Source: Salvator merianae (Eukaryota; Chordata; Lepidosauria; Squamata; Teiidae). From it: a DNA stretch of 64,000 bases. Below the pieces are notes generated by a model. The model worked only from the letters and a program-made list of their open reading frames with translations, was not told the DNA's origin and did not search any database. The translations under genes were made by a program, and so were the position numbers. Below, piece by piece: positions 44,935-56,020 of the stretch (position 1 is the stretch's first letter; every line of letters begins with the position of its first letter). Location of the stretch: contig QVOM02000049.1 of the NCBI GenBank assembly GCA_003586115.2, forward strand, positions 16,559,470 to 16,623,469, in the 5' to 3' direction.

Positions 44935-45114
44935 GGCCCTTTCGGCACTTGGCCTTATTGTGGATTACATCCCGGAATAGGGGCCTGCCATCCACATGCT
45001 AGTGCAAACAATAAAAGGTCTTGCCCAGGGCCTACCATAGTCTGCACTAGCATGCAGATGGCAGGTCTCTATTCTGAGATATAATCTGAAATAAGTCCAA
45101 GTGCAGAAAGGCCC
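44935..45114. mobile_element. 180-bp fold-back miniature element, TSD TTC
   Basis: Starts GGCCCTTTCGGCACTTGG, ends CCAAGTGCAGAAAGGCCC, flanked by TTC (44932-44934 and 45115-45117). Long complementary arms as in 19832-20011 and 36726-36905; exactly the same length. Confidence 0.88.
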
Positions 45115-45259
45115 TTCCTATCCCTGGCTGAAGTTTCCCCAAAGTGTGTACGCATCCACAAACATATTTAGAGACAGTGAGATTTCCTTATAGATTTGAG
45201 CAACTTTACATTGACCACCTGAAAGAAGACCATGTAAGCAAGCAGGATGTCATGCTATC

Positions 45260-45632
45260 ACCACCTGAGCTGGCTGATGTACTGTGTTTGGTGCCTCTGC
45301 CACACCCTCCTCCCAGAAGATCTATAAACTGTGCTGCTCCTGCTTGGACAGGGAAGAAAGACCACTTGAGTAGGCTGCCCCATTGTGTTTGCTGCCTCTG
45401 CCACACACTCCCGTAGAAAAGTATATAAACTGCGGCTGCTCATGCTGGGACAGGGAAGCACACCACCTGAGATGGCTGCAGTGCTCTGTTTATTGTCTCT
45501 GCTGCACACTCCTCCAGAGAGGTATATAAATTGTGACTGTTCCTGCTGGGGCAGGGAAATAACTGAGTCGCCTGTGCTGCTGTGGTTGCTGCCTCTGTCA
45601 TGCTGGATGCTCTTGTTGGGGCAGACAAACAA
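45260..45632. repeat. 101-bp tandem array with TATAAA-like motif in most units
   Basis: Units start at 45260, 45361 and 45462 (each 101 bp) with a shorter, diverged fourth from about 45560. Each of the first three holds a TATA-like box (ATCTATAAACTG, GTATATAAACTG, GTATATAAATTG) followed by a TGCTGGGACAGGGAA-type block. The overlapping minus-strand frames (126, 66 and 62 codons) follow the repeat and are not treated as genes. Confidence 0.9.
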
Positions 45633-45639
45633 GGTCACC

Positions 45640-45870
45640 TTTTTGCAGTGTGGCTTATTAATAGGTTTTGTTACTGTTTTTCTTATCTTACATTGTGTAT
45701 ATCATTGTATGTATTATTGTAAATAATATAGCTTATTATCGGTTTATGGTATATTTTAAAATGTATTTTTTAATCTTGTGTTGTTGAATTGTATACTGAT
45801 GCCTTAATTGTTATATTTTTGCCTTCTTATGAACCACTTTGGACATTTTTGTGAAAAGGTAGTATATACA
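45640..45870 (+). mobile_element. LINE-like 3' tail
   Basis: TTGAATTGTATACTGATGCC, then ATGAACCACTTTGGACATTT and AAAAGGTAGTATATACATGC resemble the terminal segment of L2-like 3' UTRs (the GAACCGCTTTGGGTG...GGCGGTATAAA pattern). It lies directly downstream of the 101-bp array. Confidence 0.45.
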
Positions 45871-46042
45871 TGCAAATGCAAGCATTCCAATACCAGCATA
45901 TTCTGGTCATCCCAAATTATACTCCATTTATGACTGTGTCCATCTGTATGGCAGCAGGCACCCATAAGGGGCCCTGCATGTGCCATATCTGTGCACCCGA
46001 AGTACCAGGGGATGTACAGCGCTCTGAGAAGAGAGCTAGAAG

Positions 46043-46402
46043 CAGCGGTGTAGCTATATGTTCCGCCACCCGGGGCGGACCGAACGGCGACAGCTGAGCA
46101 GGACGCCCCGCCCTGCAGGACGCCCCGCCCTGCAGGACGCCTACTCCCGCTGCCGCCGTAATGATGGCCGCGCGCGCGCACGCCAGCCGGCACAGTGAGC
46201 GAACGAGCGAGCGGCGGGCGGGGCGGGGTGAGTGAGCGAGCGGCGGGCGGGGCGAGCGAGCGGCGGACGTGCCGGTAAGCCGCCTAAAAGCCAACCGGAC
46301 GCAGGGCGGGCGGGAGGGCCCAGCTCAAAGGCGGGCGCCGCCCCCAACAAGGCGCCGCCCGGTGCGCACCGCCCCCCGCGCACCCCCCTTGCTACGCCAG
46401 TG
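46043..46402. mobile_element. GC-rich hAT-type non-autonomous element, 360 bp
   Basis: Ends CAGCGGTGTAGC and GCTACGCCAGTG with exact 8-bp duplication GCTAGAAG (46035-46042 and 46403-46410). Same terminal family as 9822-10427 and 56021-56286, with a different GC-rich interior (GGACGCCCCGCCCTGCA repeats; GAGCGAGCGGCGGGCGGGGC repeats). Confidence 0.9.
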
Positions 46403-46564
46403 GCTAGAAGACCAGCAAGCACCCTCTGCAGTATCCTTCTCAGACAGCAGGTAGAGGACTTTGAGGTCACTCTTGTGGCTACTGTGTAAATAATATACAG
46501 CAGCAGCGTGGTCAACTCAGCTTGCCTGTTCTGTGCAAGTGTTGCACCAAAGATGGCCCACTTT

Positions 46565-47620
46565 CAGGCCCATTTCTCTCACAAATGCAGGCTAAAACTC
46601 ACAATTCCCCCAGGACCTTATTAGGAATGCCAGAAATAATGGTGGCATTCCTATTACAGTCCCAGATTAACAAAGCAATAATCTGCTATTATAGGAAATC
46701 ATGCCGGGTTTCTCTTAATAGTGATGCTACTTACATGTCTGCCAGCCTTTTTCGTTATTATTTCACTTGGGGCTATCCAGAAGCGGTCCAGTGTGTGAAA
46801 ATGACAAAAGAAAGCGGGCAGGCACTTGGCTGGCTTCTGGGTAGCTCCAGGCTAGACAATGGGCCTATTCACACTGTAGCGGTAGACCGTTCCAGTCAGC
46901 TCGCTGGAACGGAGCTTTCGCACTGCCGCGGGCGCGCGCCTCACCCGATCCTGACCGCTCCGTACCCGATCTGAACCCGAAGCTGGATAAGGCAAGACAA
47001 CAAAAAAGATGTCTTCATCCCGACCTGCGCGATGGAGCAAAGATCGGGCATGGTGCTTTCGCACTGTTTGCCTCGGCGTCGGGCGTGGCTGCTGCGGCTA
47101 TGCGTGCGCGGTCCGCCGCTTCGCATCCGGGGTGCGAAGTTTCCGTACCCCGCTCCGCTGCTTCGTAACCCAGTACGAAACTTCGTACCCGGGATAGCCC
47201 TGTCGGCTGAGTACCCGAGCTGCCGGTACGAAGCCGGCTTCATAACCAGCCCTCTGGGTACGAAGTGGGTGCAAAGATGCAAAGCGGGTACGAAGTGGGT
47301 GCGAAGCGGGTGCGGAACTAGCGGCTACCATTCGCACTGTTCCCTCTGCTGGTCGGCTTCGGGTCCGTTCCGCTGGCCGGGAGTGCGAACGGCACGGAGC
47401 GTTCCCCAACCTCTCCGGTTCGAAGCCGACTACTGGGAACAGTCTACCGAGCTCAGTGCGAAAAGGCCCAATAACAAAAGGGGTCAGCAGACACCGAGGT
47501 AAGTCCTGGATTGCTCCTTGCACCTGGCAAGGAGCAGCCAGAGGCAACTGTGGGATCTTTCTTGGAGGCAGCCACTCCCTCTTTGCAAATAAGGGTCTCG
47601 CTTCAAACGTCCCCGGTGCT
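46565..47620. mobile_element. Miniature element (GGGTTTCTCTTAATA family) split by insertion
   Basis: Left part 46565-46860 and right part 47470-47620 share the ordered blocks of 10868-11290 and 52880-53320 (GCAGGCTAAAACTCACAATT, GGAAATCATGCCGGGTTTCT, GCAGGCACTTGGCTGGCTTC, GCAACTGTGGGATC). The gap is exactly filled by the element at 46861-47469. Confidence 0.7.
46861..47469. mobile_element. Nested GC-rich miniature DNA element, 609 bp, TSD AAT
   Basis: Ends GGGCCTATTCACACTG and (complement) GGGCCTTTTCGCACTG; AAT on both sides (46858-46860 and 47470-47472). The left about 100 bases (GCGGTAGACCGTTCCAGTC, CTGCCGCGGGCGCGCGCCTC) match 3775-4532. It contains a GGGTACGAAGTGG repeat run. The 242-codon minus frame crossing it is a repeat artefact. 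Confidence 0.88.
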
Positions 47621-47624
47621 GAAG

Positions 47625-48760
47625 AGGGTGAGGCAGGCAATCTGCAGCTGTTAAGCATCCCATCCCCAGAGCAAGACCAAGCACTTCTGCTTTGCAGCCC
47701 TTGCTGCCACTGCGACTGGGATGCAACTCTGTTTTGCCTCACCTCCCTGCCCTGCATGGAAGACCTGGCTGCCCCTGAGCAAAGCAAACATGAGAAAGCT
47801 GGGGCTAGAGACAAGGAACTCTTCAAAGGCGTGTAGCAATAGTCCGGGTCAAGAACAGCAAGTTCATAATAACAAAGTTGGATATAATAGGCACTGAGTC
47901 ATCTTGAGTTCCTTTTTAAAAAAGGGAAGAAGCATCTACCTGAATGGGTTCTTTTGAAACTGGTTCCTTCCAAAGCAGCTCATGGAATAATTTTCAGCTG
48001 GATAATTGCTCTTGCATTGTGCTGATTTGCCCTTCCATTTGCACATTCAGTGTTTGAATTCTAAGTTTTTAAGCATTTCAAGCTTTCATGCGGTCAGGCC
48101 AACAAAGCAATGAAGTATAATTTTCCAAGGAAAGGAAAATAAATGGAGGAGAGTTACAGATTGAGGACATTGCCATTATAGAGAGGGACAGCCATGCAAG
48201 TGGTATGATGGTACTATGTTGACAGGATCAATTTCCCTCCCCCGCCCAGCATTCTTTCAATCCTCTTTAGGTTACAGCTGGCTTTGCATTAAAGGTGCCG
48301 TGCAAATCAGCATGGCGCCGCTCCCCCACTGCCCGACAACGTCCAGTTCATTGGCCATCTAGGATTGTGGCCTGTTCATATTTTATAAAGTTTAATTTAC
48401 TGCAAGTGTTCTTGTTCTTTCCCCTCCTTTACCTCATGCAGCCTTGACTCAGTGGTACCCAACAACAACACAATTCTGTGAATACAAGTGAAACAAATCA
48501 TTTAAAGCCTAATATTTTTTTCCTTTAGTTTTAGTTCACTATTATGAGATGCGTAGTATAGCAGCTTTATAAAGTGCTGGAAGGCCCACATTTAACATGG
48601 CTTACGCAAGATCCACACCTGGCCTTCGTGGCTCCATGGATTGATGTGGTGGTGCAGAGGCCACACATCTGTGCACCCCTGCTACACCACAACCATGCTC
48701 CCAGGGTGTAGGATAGACCTGCAAGCTGGGAGCACTCTCTGCACCATAAGCTTTAAGAAA
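47625..48760. other. No gene recognised
   Basis: Intergenic DNA; a 126-codon frame at 47456-47836 begins inside a transposon and has no known domain. Confidence 0.4.
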
Positions 48761-48764
48761 GGAT

Positions 48765-49006
48765 TGGACAGATTCACGGAGGTCAGGTGTATCAGTGGCT
48801 ACTAGAATGGATGCCTACGCACTGACTCCAGGGTGGAGAGACAGGCAGGATGCCTCTAAAGGCCATCTGCAGGGAGTCAAGAGCAGGTGAAGGTTTTGCC
48901 TTCGTCATGAGATGCCCAGAAGCAATTGGTGGGCCATCGTGTGAGACAGGATGCTAGACTGGATGAGCCATGGCGCAATCCAGGAGTGCTCCTCTTATGT
49001 TCTTAT
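48765..49006 (+). mobile_element. Squamate retroposon, full-looking copy 1
   Basis: Runs from GGATTGGACAGATTCACGGA through GGTGGAGAGACAGGCAGGAT (with one base difference) to the 3' end GCTCCTCTTATGTTCTTATA. No coding capacity. It is the head unit of a tandem pair with 49007-49250. Family name not certain. Confidence 0.75.
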
Positions 49007-49250
49007 AGACAAATTCATGGGCAAATGTATCAATGGCTACTAGAATTGATACCTAGGTACTAACTCCATGGTGGAGAGACAGGCAGGATGCCTCCAAAGG
49101 CCGTTTGCAGGGAGTGGAAAGCAGGTGAAGGTCTTGCCTTTGTCTTCTCCTTCAGAATGCCCAGAAGCAGTTGGTGGGCCACTGTGTGAGACAGGATTCT
49201 GGACTAGATGGGCCGTAGTCCAATCCAGGAGTGCTCCTCTTATGTTCTAA
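49007..49250 (+). mobile_element. Squamate retroposon, copy 2 in tandem
   Basis: Starts GACAAATTCATGGGCAAATG directly after copy 1 and ends CTCCTCTTATGTTCT. The two copies differ at many positions, so the dimer is old or arose from two insertions. Confidence 0.75.
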
Positions 49251-49259
49251 GCGCTCATT

Positions 49260-50615
49260 AGAATGCTATACTGGTTCAGTGATGGGAAGAGCTCTGATAG
49301 GGCTTCCCTTGCTCTCTCCCTCTACACTGTCTGGGCTTACCAGGTCACAGTGCTCTTTTTTTGTAGAGCACAGGGAAATGGCTGATTTCCATAGCCATTT
49401 CCTGTGCACTGTAAATGTCCTAGATGGAAACACTGAATTGGGAAAACAAAGTTCTCCAATTTGATGTTCCCATCACCAGGATCAGGGCAGGCAAGGAAGC
49501 AGCATGCTACCACTGGAGTGACGGACAGGACAGCAAGCGAAGATTGCTGCAGGAGCAGTGTTTGCTTACTCCACTACTTCCGCTGTTATGAAGAGTTTGC
49601 TTTAGTCTCAACAGAGAAAACACAAAACACAAACCATACTCGATCCTCATTGTAAGGTTTGGATTAAAACATACCACTAAACCATTGAAAAGCAAGATGC
49701 TCCTAGATAGACTTTCTGTTCACTTGCCTCTTTGCTTCCTGGAGTCATAAATACCCCTTCTGGGTGCTTTATCATCTCTAGGACAGTATCAAGACAGAAA
49801 TGGGACAGTGGCACCTCAGGAAGGAATTCTGGAATTCTTGTCCTTGAAGCCAAAAATATTCCCATCACACTCTGCTCAAATGGCACAATTGGAGAGAACT
49901 GGTGGAGCTTGGATCTGTGTTGCTCATCTCTGGGGGGAGGGCGTGCAGAGGGGAGAAAATGCCTTCCAGACTTCAGTGGGCTCACTGGCAGCGTGGCAGC
50001 TGCCTGGTTGTTGAGCTGTCATTGAACCAGCTGTTGCTGGAAAAGCTACTGCCCTTGTCACCGCTGACCCCAGGAAAGCAGCAGCAGATATAGCAAAGTG
50101 ACTTAAGCTTGCTTTAAAGGCTGTGACAATAAAAGTCTAATATTAGCATGCATCCTATGGTAGGCAAGCATTGAAGCTGGACCAATCCTGGGGCAATTCT
50201 ACCATGTGGATAGGACTTTATATAATACAAAGAAGTTGAAATCCGTTGCTCAAACCACTTGCCCTGGGTTTTAATCTTTTCCAGCTGGGTTCCCAGCTTA
50301 CAGGGCTACCTGATCACCAAGCTACATTATTGTGTGCCAGGGAGGAAGGGAAATACAGGATGAAGTCTTCTTGTTGTATGCCTTTTAAATCAAACATTTT
50401 GCATGCCTTGTGTCTCCCAAGTCTACACTGATTACTTTCAATAACTTACCTGTTGCTGCATCCTGTCTGTTGCAATGCCTGGCAAGTAGCATTATTTTTC
50501 TATCTTGGAAACTTCCCAAGTTGTTACTCGTGCCAAATACACCAGGCGTCTTTGAATGATCTCCATATTCATTGAGAATTTAGGGTTTCATCATGCCTTT
50601 CAAATATGTTTTCTG
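49260..50615. other. No gene recognised
   Basis: Intergenic DNA; overlapping frames near 49677-50025 on both strands (97-102 codons) have no domain or splice support. Confidence 0.4.
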
Positions 50616-50619
50616 ATCC

Positions 50620-50695
50620 CTATTATTTATTTATTTATAGTATTTCTATCCCTCTCTTCACCACAGGGCCCCAGGGTGGGTTACAACCCACCTAC
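50620..50695 (-). mobile_element. LINE/SINE 3' tail, antisense
   Basis: ATTTATTTATTTATAG, then CTATCCCTCTCTTCACC and GGGTGGGTTACAACCCACC. The complement is a short-interspersed or L2-like tail ending in (AAAT)n. Confidence 0.45.
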
Positions 50696-50699
50696 TTTA

Positions 50700-52015
50700 T
50701 TGGAGATTTCTTTCTTTCCATTGCTTGGTCAAGACTTCTGCAAAATTAATAAGGCTTCTTGTTTTGCTTGGGATACACTGGGACAGGGTGGGCTTAGAAA
50801 TTCCAGCCCAAGCTACAATCAGGAGCAACTTGTGAAGAGGAACTTGTCATAGGATGGAGAAGGAGTAATGCCTTATTCAAGCATCCTTCTGGCTCATTAT
50901 CATACACTGAAATAAACTACTGCCAAGAATAAATAGAGTGGAATACAATCAGAGGGCCTTTGTTGTCTCTAGCAGCCTACTGCATGACTGCGTGGCACCC
51001 CTAGCTCTCTGACATGAGAAGCATCTGGTGCATATAAATAAATGAAAAGGCTGACAATACAGTTAATGTTAATGCCATTAAAGTCAGTTTCAATTGGTAA
51101 TCTGGGAAGCTGTTTGCTTGTAGCTGTGCTGACAGGATGACTATAATAAAATGGATCAGTTAGAACTATTCATTGTAAGTGATATCCTTTGGGTCTGCTT
51201 CAAGCAAACTGTATTATCATATTCCCAGAAAATACATTAGGCCGTCTTCCACCTTCTTACCTTAGACAAAGGATGTTTAGACATAATTTATTTACAGCTA
51301 TATAGGAAATAAGGCTTGTCCGTAACGCTGAACAACGTCATATTCAGAACAGACTGGGATGCCTTGTCCTTAGAAGATCCCAGAAAAGTGCAAGGCATTT
51401 AGACAGGCCTCAGGAGGAAACTTAGATCCTCATACCTGTCAAGCTCCAATTCTACTTATGGCCATTGATTCTCAGAACCTCTCTAATATATCACTGTGTA
51501 ACTGCATGACCTGACAAGTAAGTGATGCAGCAATTACTTTGCAGTGTATTTTTAAAGAATACTTGACAGCTAATTATTCTTTCTTGATTTACAGAGACCC
51601 ACTTCTATCTTTATGTTACATCTTATGAATCACTTTTTAAAAATCATTATAGTGACAAGATTGTGTCATCAAAAGAAATGTCAAATTCAGGTCAGGAACA
51701 GCGATGGCTTGTCTATGTGGGAAATAGAAAATGGCTTGATGAATATACCGTAGTCCAGCATACCTAGATGAACAGAAAAAGCTGAAAATCGTACACAGGC
51801 AAATTGAATCAAAAGTGCCAAACAAGTTTAGAGAGAATAAGCCAAACTGGAAACAGAACACTGCAAGCCTTAAAAATCCCAAGATAAGTGGGAACAGAAT
51901 AGATACAGATATAGATATATAGATATAGATACAGATATAGATTTAGATACAGATGCTTTAGATACAGAAACTTTCTTGAATAAGGTTGTCTGTATCCTAG
52001 ATCCCCTCACCAAAA
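50700..52015. other. No gene; one compound microsatellite
   Basis: Intergenic DNA. 51900-51954 is an imperfect (GATATA/GATACA)n run. Confidence 0.5.
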
Positions 52016-52019
52016 TTTT

Positions 52020-52590
52020 AAATTTCACAATCTAACAGGACAGTCCTACAATTGCCAACATCTGTACTTAAACAGCTGTGCTAGCTGCCAATTTGCTACC
52101 AGACAAGATTCAAGATTCTATGCTTGGCATGTAAGGTGCTAAACAACTTGGGACCAGGATATTTGCTAGGTGACCTTCCCCTTTATAGACTAGCAAGACC
52201 ACTGTGATAGACTAGCAAGACCTTGTGGGTACCACCAATGACTGCCTGCCCTCTCATGTTGCCCTACATCAGACCTTCTTTGTGGTGGCACCCATGCTCT
52301 GCAAGGCTGTCCCTTTAAATGTTTATGAGACACCTATTATCATATCTTTAAAGCACTTATTGAAAATGTATCTGTTTACCCAGGTGTTCCCAGTGTGAAT
52401 GGGTGTCTGTCCCCTTAACCCATCCAGTTTTTATTCGTTTTTTTTTTACATTACGGTTTTAATATTCTGTTGTTTTTAAATAATTTTGACTTTGTTTTTC
52501 AGTTATATTTTAAGCTACTTTGGATTTTTTTAAAAAGTGAAGTAGCAGTATATTAAATATTTTAAACAAACAGCAACAGCAGCACTCCCC
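52020..52590 (+). mobile_element. L2-like LINE 3' end, decayed
   Basis: CTGTGCTAGCTGCCAATTTG, GATTCAAGATTCTATGCTTG, AACAACTTGGGACCAGGATA and CAGACCTTCTTTGTGGTGGC follow the order of the LINE C-terminal region (TGGCTTCCCATT...AAACGGCTTGGGACC pattern), then an AT-rich 3' UTR. Confidence 0.6.
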
Positions 52591-52879
52591 TATTGCAGAA
52601 ACTGCTTGGCATCCAAATCCAAATCAGACCATTTTTGGTGCAAAATCTTTATATACGAGTAAGCACCAATAAAAACAGGGTTTGGATACTGCATACCTCC
52701 AGGCACTATGGGTTAGTCTTGACATCTTTCCCTCCATCATCAAGATCGCTGCTGGCAATCTATGTTTACTACAGCTAGTAATAAAAGGTTAGCCAAAAAT
52801 TACTGGGAAAAAAGTTTTCAAATGAGAAGAGGCTACTAGTGCAGTTCTTGTCGTGACTACACAAAAATAATGAATTCTA

Positions 52880-53320
52880 GTTAGCGTGCTTGCAGATGCG
52901 GGCTAAAACCCATGATTCTTCCGAGACTATATTTGGAATGCCTGACGCAATTATGGCATTTCCAGTATAATACTGGGTTAGTGAAGTGATATCTCACGAT
53001 ATCGCTTTTATGAGAAATACTACAACGATGCTGGGTTTTCCATAACAGCAATCCTTACCTGGTGTCTGCCGGGTCGTTTTGCTATAATCCTACTTGTAGC
53101 TAGCCAGAAGTCAGCCAAGCGCACAAAAAACAACGAAGGGAAGTGCATGGGCACTTGGCTGGCTTCCAAGCAGCTATCACAAAATAGCTGGCACACATGC
53201 AGGTAAGCCCATGATTGCCTTCTGCATCTGATAGGCACAGCAAGAGGCAATCGAGGGACTTCTTTAGATCCTCTGATTGCCTTTTGCTTTTGGAGGCACT
53301 CGAAGGCCATGTTCCGACAG
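52880..53320. mobile_element. Miniature element, GGGTTTTCCATAACA family, uninterrupted
   Basis: Starts near TGCAGATGCGGGCTAAAACC and includes ATGAGAAATACTACAACGAT, ACAACGAAGGGAAGTGCATG and TCTTTAGATCC. It is the uninterrupted reference for 10868-11290, 46565-47620 and 57310-59340. No clear TSD. Confidence 0.65.
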
Positions 53321-53577
53321 GGCATTTAATCAGTTTACGCTAATGTTTAATGGGAAAGAAGGGAAAAGGAAGAACAGTGGACTGGGGCAAGGAGGAGGAA
53401 CTGGAAGTAGGTGGAGGACACTGGCACCACTCCTCTAGGACGCCCACAAGATCCTGCACTGGGCAAAAGGGAAATGGAACCGTCCCTCTGCTCACCCACA
53501 ACCCACCCCAAATAGTCTTCTTTTACTGGGGCTGAGGCCAGGGAGAACAGCAAAATGGTCTCAGGGAGGATTATTTC

Positions 53578-53746
53578 CAGTGGCGGCCGGCGGCTTTAAA
53601 CCTTGGTGTTCGCGCCCTGCATGAAGCGCACCATAGCCGTTCACGACCTGCTGAAGCAGTACAGAGGCCCGGAGGCCCCGTGAACGGCCATGGCACACTT
53701 CGCGCGGGGCACGAACACCAAGGCTTAAAGCCGCCAGCCACGGCTG
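53578..53746. mobile_element. 169-bp near-palindromic hAT-type element
   Basis: Ends CAGTGGCGGCCGGCGGCTTT and (complement) CAGCCGTGGCTGGCGGCTTT with exact 8-bp duplication ATTATTTC (53570-53577 and 53747-53754). The arms stay complementary (CCTTGGTGTTCG) for about 35 bp. GC-rich, no coding capacity, only copy in the window. Confidence 0.9.
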
Positions 53747-53759
53747 ATTATTTCATTAA

Positions 53760-54415
53760 AAATGTGACATGTCATTCTGTGATCTCAGTATGCCAGGCAG
53801 CCTGAAACGGATATTTCTGAGGGGTATGTCCTGGCCCTATGAACTCTGATGCTTGACAGAGATCATTTAAGACTTAAGTTTGATTTCACAGTACTTGGCT
53901 GGCAAATGAAGCTCAGGGAAGGTTTAAGGAGGGCGGTAAAAGACTGAGAAGTTCTAGAAGAAATTTTCACTGAAAGAAAAAAATTAAAATACAAAAATAA
54001 GTTTTACTGCAGAAAACTAGCAATGGTAACAATACAAGAAAGCTTCTTACAGCAACAGGTTCTAGCTGCAGCAAAAGTTACCAGCTCCCACTACACTATC
54101 TTTAAACAGAGCAAGAAGAAACCAAAAACAAAGGGCAAGGCGACAGCTTTCCTAGTTCCAGGCTCATGTGAATGGATTTGCAGACCCAAGGAATTTTATA
54201 TCTTTCCAGTCGTCTTCAGTCTTGGCAAGGTGTTACAGGGCTGCTCTCAAATCCAAATAAATAAATAAATAAAACTGGTTGGACCCTCAGAGGTTGTATT
54301 TTTTAAGTCAGGGCTCTTGATAAAAGTTCTTGCATACTTTTGCTCTTAACGGCTGTGCTTACAATTCCACAGAGGGACTTAGGTTCAGATCCAACTATCC
54401 CCCTTGTAACTACAC
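53760..54415. other. No gene recognised
   Basis: Intergenic DNA; (AAAT)n run at 54243-54263. Confidence 0.4.
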
Positions 54416-54423
54416 TCTTTATC

Positions 54424-54500
54424 ATTGGCCCTTTCCTCACTGGGCCTTATTCCAGAATGCATCCTGGAATAGGGCCCTGCTGTCCGCATGCTAGGGGCTT
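54424..54500. mobile_element. Half of a 180-bp fold-back element
   Basis: GGCCCTTTCCTCACTGGGCC, then ATTCCAGAATGCATCCTGGA and CCGCATGCTAG match the left half of 19832-20011. The right half is absent, replaced by the 54498-54640 repeat. Confidence 0.7.
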
Positions 54501-54640
54501 CCAAATATCGCTGAGGAACAGTCCTTGGTCTCTGTTAAAATTAGACAGATGTTGTTTTATTGTAATGATTTCTCACCTTTCCTAATGTGAGGAGATCCTT
54601 TTGATCAGAATGGAAAGAAACCAAAAGGGTCTTCCAGTCC
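54498..54640 (-). repeat. Dispersed repeat shared with 56730
   Basis: GGGGCTTCCAAATATCGCTG to GATCAGAATGGAAAGAAACC matches 56730-56880 along its length. The minus strand reads LVSFHSDQKDLLTLGK here and LVSFHSDQKDLLASGK there. Family unknown. Confidence 0.75.
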
Positions 54641-54654
54641 AACTGTAACTGTTC

Positions 54655-54730
54655 CACCTGCCCCAGGACCTTCAGGTGAAGGGCAGGATATAAATACTCA
54701 AATAAATATATAATATAATATAATATAATT
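54655..54730 (+). mobile_element. L2-like 3' tail
   Basis: CCTTCAGGTGAAGGGCAGGA, then TATAAATACTCAAATAAATA and an (ATAAT)n run, the same ending as 41335-41980. Confidence 0.6.
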
Positions 54731-55292
54731 GCAATCATAGTCGTAATTGTCACGGTAACTGTAACCATAACCTTGGCAGTTTCCATCCAGTGGAAATCCC
54801 CACAATCTAGGGAATTTTTGCCAAGAGGCAGCTGGTAAGTGGGGATGACTGCTCATCCCTCCTTCTCCTTGGTAGTCTCTAGTAAGCTCGGACTACCTGT
54901 CTGTGGGTTACAGTCTGGTTACGCAAGTCCAGAGGTTTTGCTGGACAGAGAGGCAACGCCAACTGCCTGGTCATTGGGCTACACTCTCCGGCAGAAGGGG
55001 CGTGCAGTTTGGAATGATCTATGGGATTTACTTCAGTGGACAAGCTACCAGTGATATTAGATTCCACACAGCTATCCCCTGATGTGGACAGAACTCCTAA
55101 GCCACTAGCTCAAATCCAGAGGCACAAATGGTGCACTATCCTGGGCTTGAAACATACTTAATTTTGTTGGTTTGCCTCATTTCCAGAACCATGACCTCTT
55201 GGTTCAAGTTGCTGTGATGAAGTGTGGCTTGGAAGTAAGTGGACTGGAAGTGATTTATGCTCTCCGCAGTTCAATCTGAGCATTCAGGTCTA

Positions 55293-55691
55293 GGGGGCTT
55301 TTCACACTTTCCGCCTTGGAATGTTTGAATCTGAACATTCCAAGGTAGAACAGTCCCCACGGTGCAGTGGCCATCCACATTGCAAGGGCTGGAACAGCCC
55401 GGAAAAGGGCTTGTACCGTTTGCAATGTGAGTGCTGCCCACCCGCCATGACAGTGCCCCAGAAATGTCCAGCTGCTGCCATAGCAACTGGGGACACGGCA
55501 CACGACCTGCAATGTTTACACCAGGAAGTAGATGCGAACACTGCATATCAGGAGCAGTCCATAGTTGTCCATAGCTAGAAGCGATTAGGAGCATCTGCAG
55601 ATGCTCCTGATCACTCAGGCCTCCACAGAGTGCGGATACACTTTGCTAGTGAGTGTACAGACGTTCACTAACCACCAAGTGCAAACAGACC
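55293..55691. mobile_element. Miniature element, CACTAGTGAG family, reverse, TSD CTA
   Basis: Left GGGGGCTTTTCACACTT, right complement GGTCTGTTTGCACTT; CTA on both sides (55290-55292 and 55692-55694). Internal order is the reverse of 42298-42777. Confidence 0.75.
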
Positions 55692-56020
55692 CTAGCTGTT
55701 TTTATAGGAAGCTTCTTGCTTAGGATACAGGAAAGAGAAGAAGCTACACTGGAGGTGTTTGCACAAGCTTTGGACAACTTCATGCAGACAAAGAAAGAAA
55801 AAGATAGAACTCAAATACCCACCTATTGCTTTGATAATATTGCAGTATTATCAATTCATTCCTGAGATGGACACAATCTGAAGAATAGATTTCCATCTGC
55901 ATCTTGGGCAATGCTGTTTGATTATGCTAACCAGGATTATACTAAAGAAGAACATCGACTTTTGTGGAAGAATGGCCAGTTTTCATCTCACTTATCACAG
56001 TTTTGGAGTTGTTATGCCAT

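Noticed and set aside
45258..45638. 126-codon minus-strand repeat protein
   Set aside because: The frame is a by-product of the 101-bp array; 101 is not a multiple of three, so units are read in different frames.
47098..47826. 242-codon minus-strand open frame
   Set aside because: It starts in unique DNA and runs through a GC-rich transposon with variable TACGAA repeats; no domain, no splice or start context.
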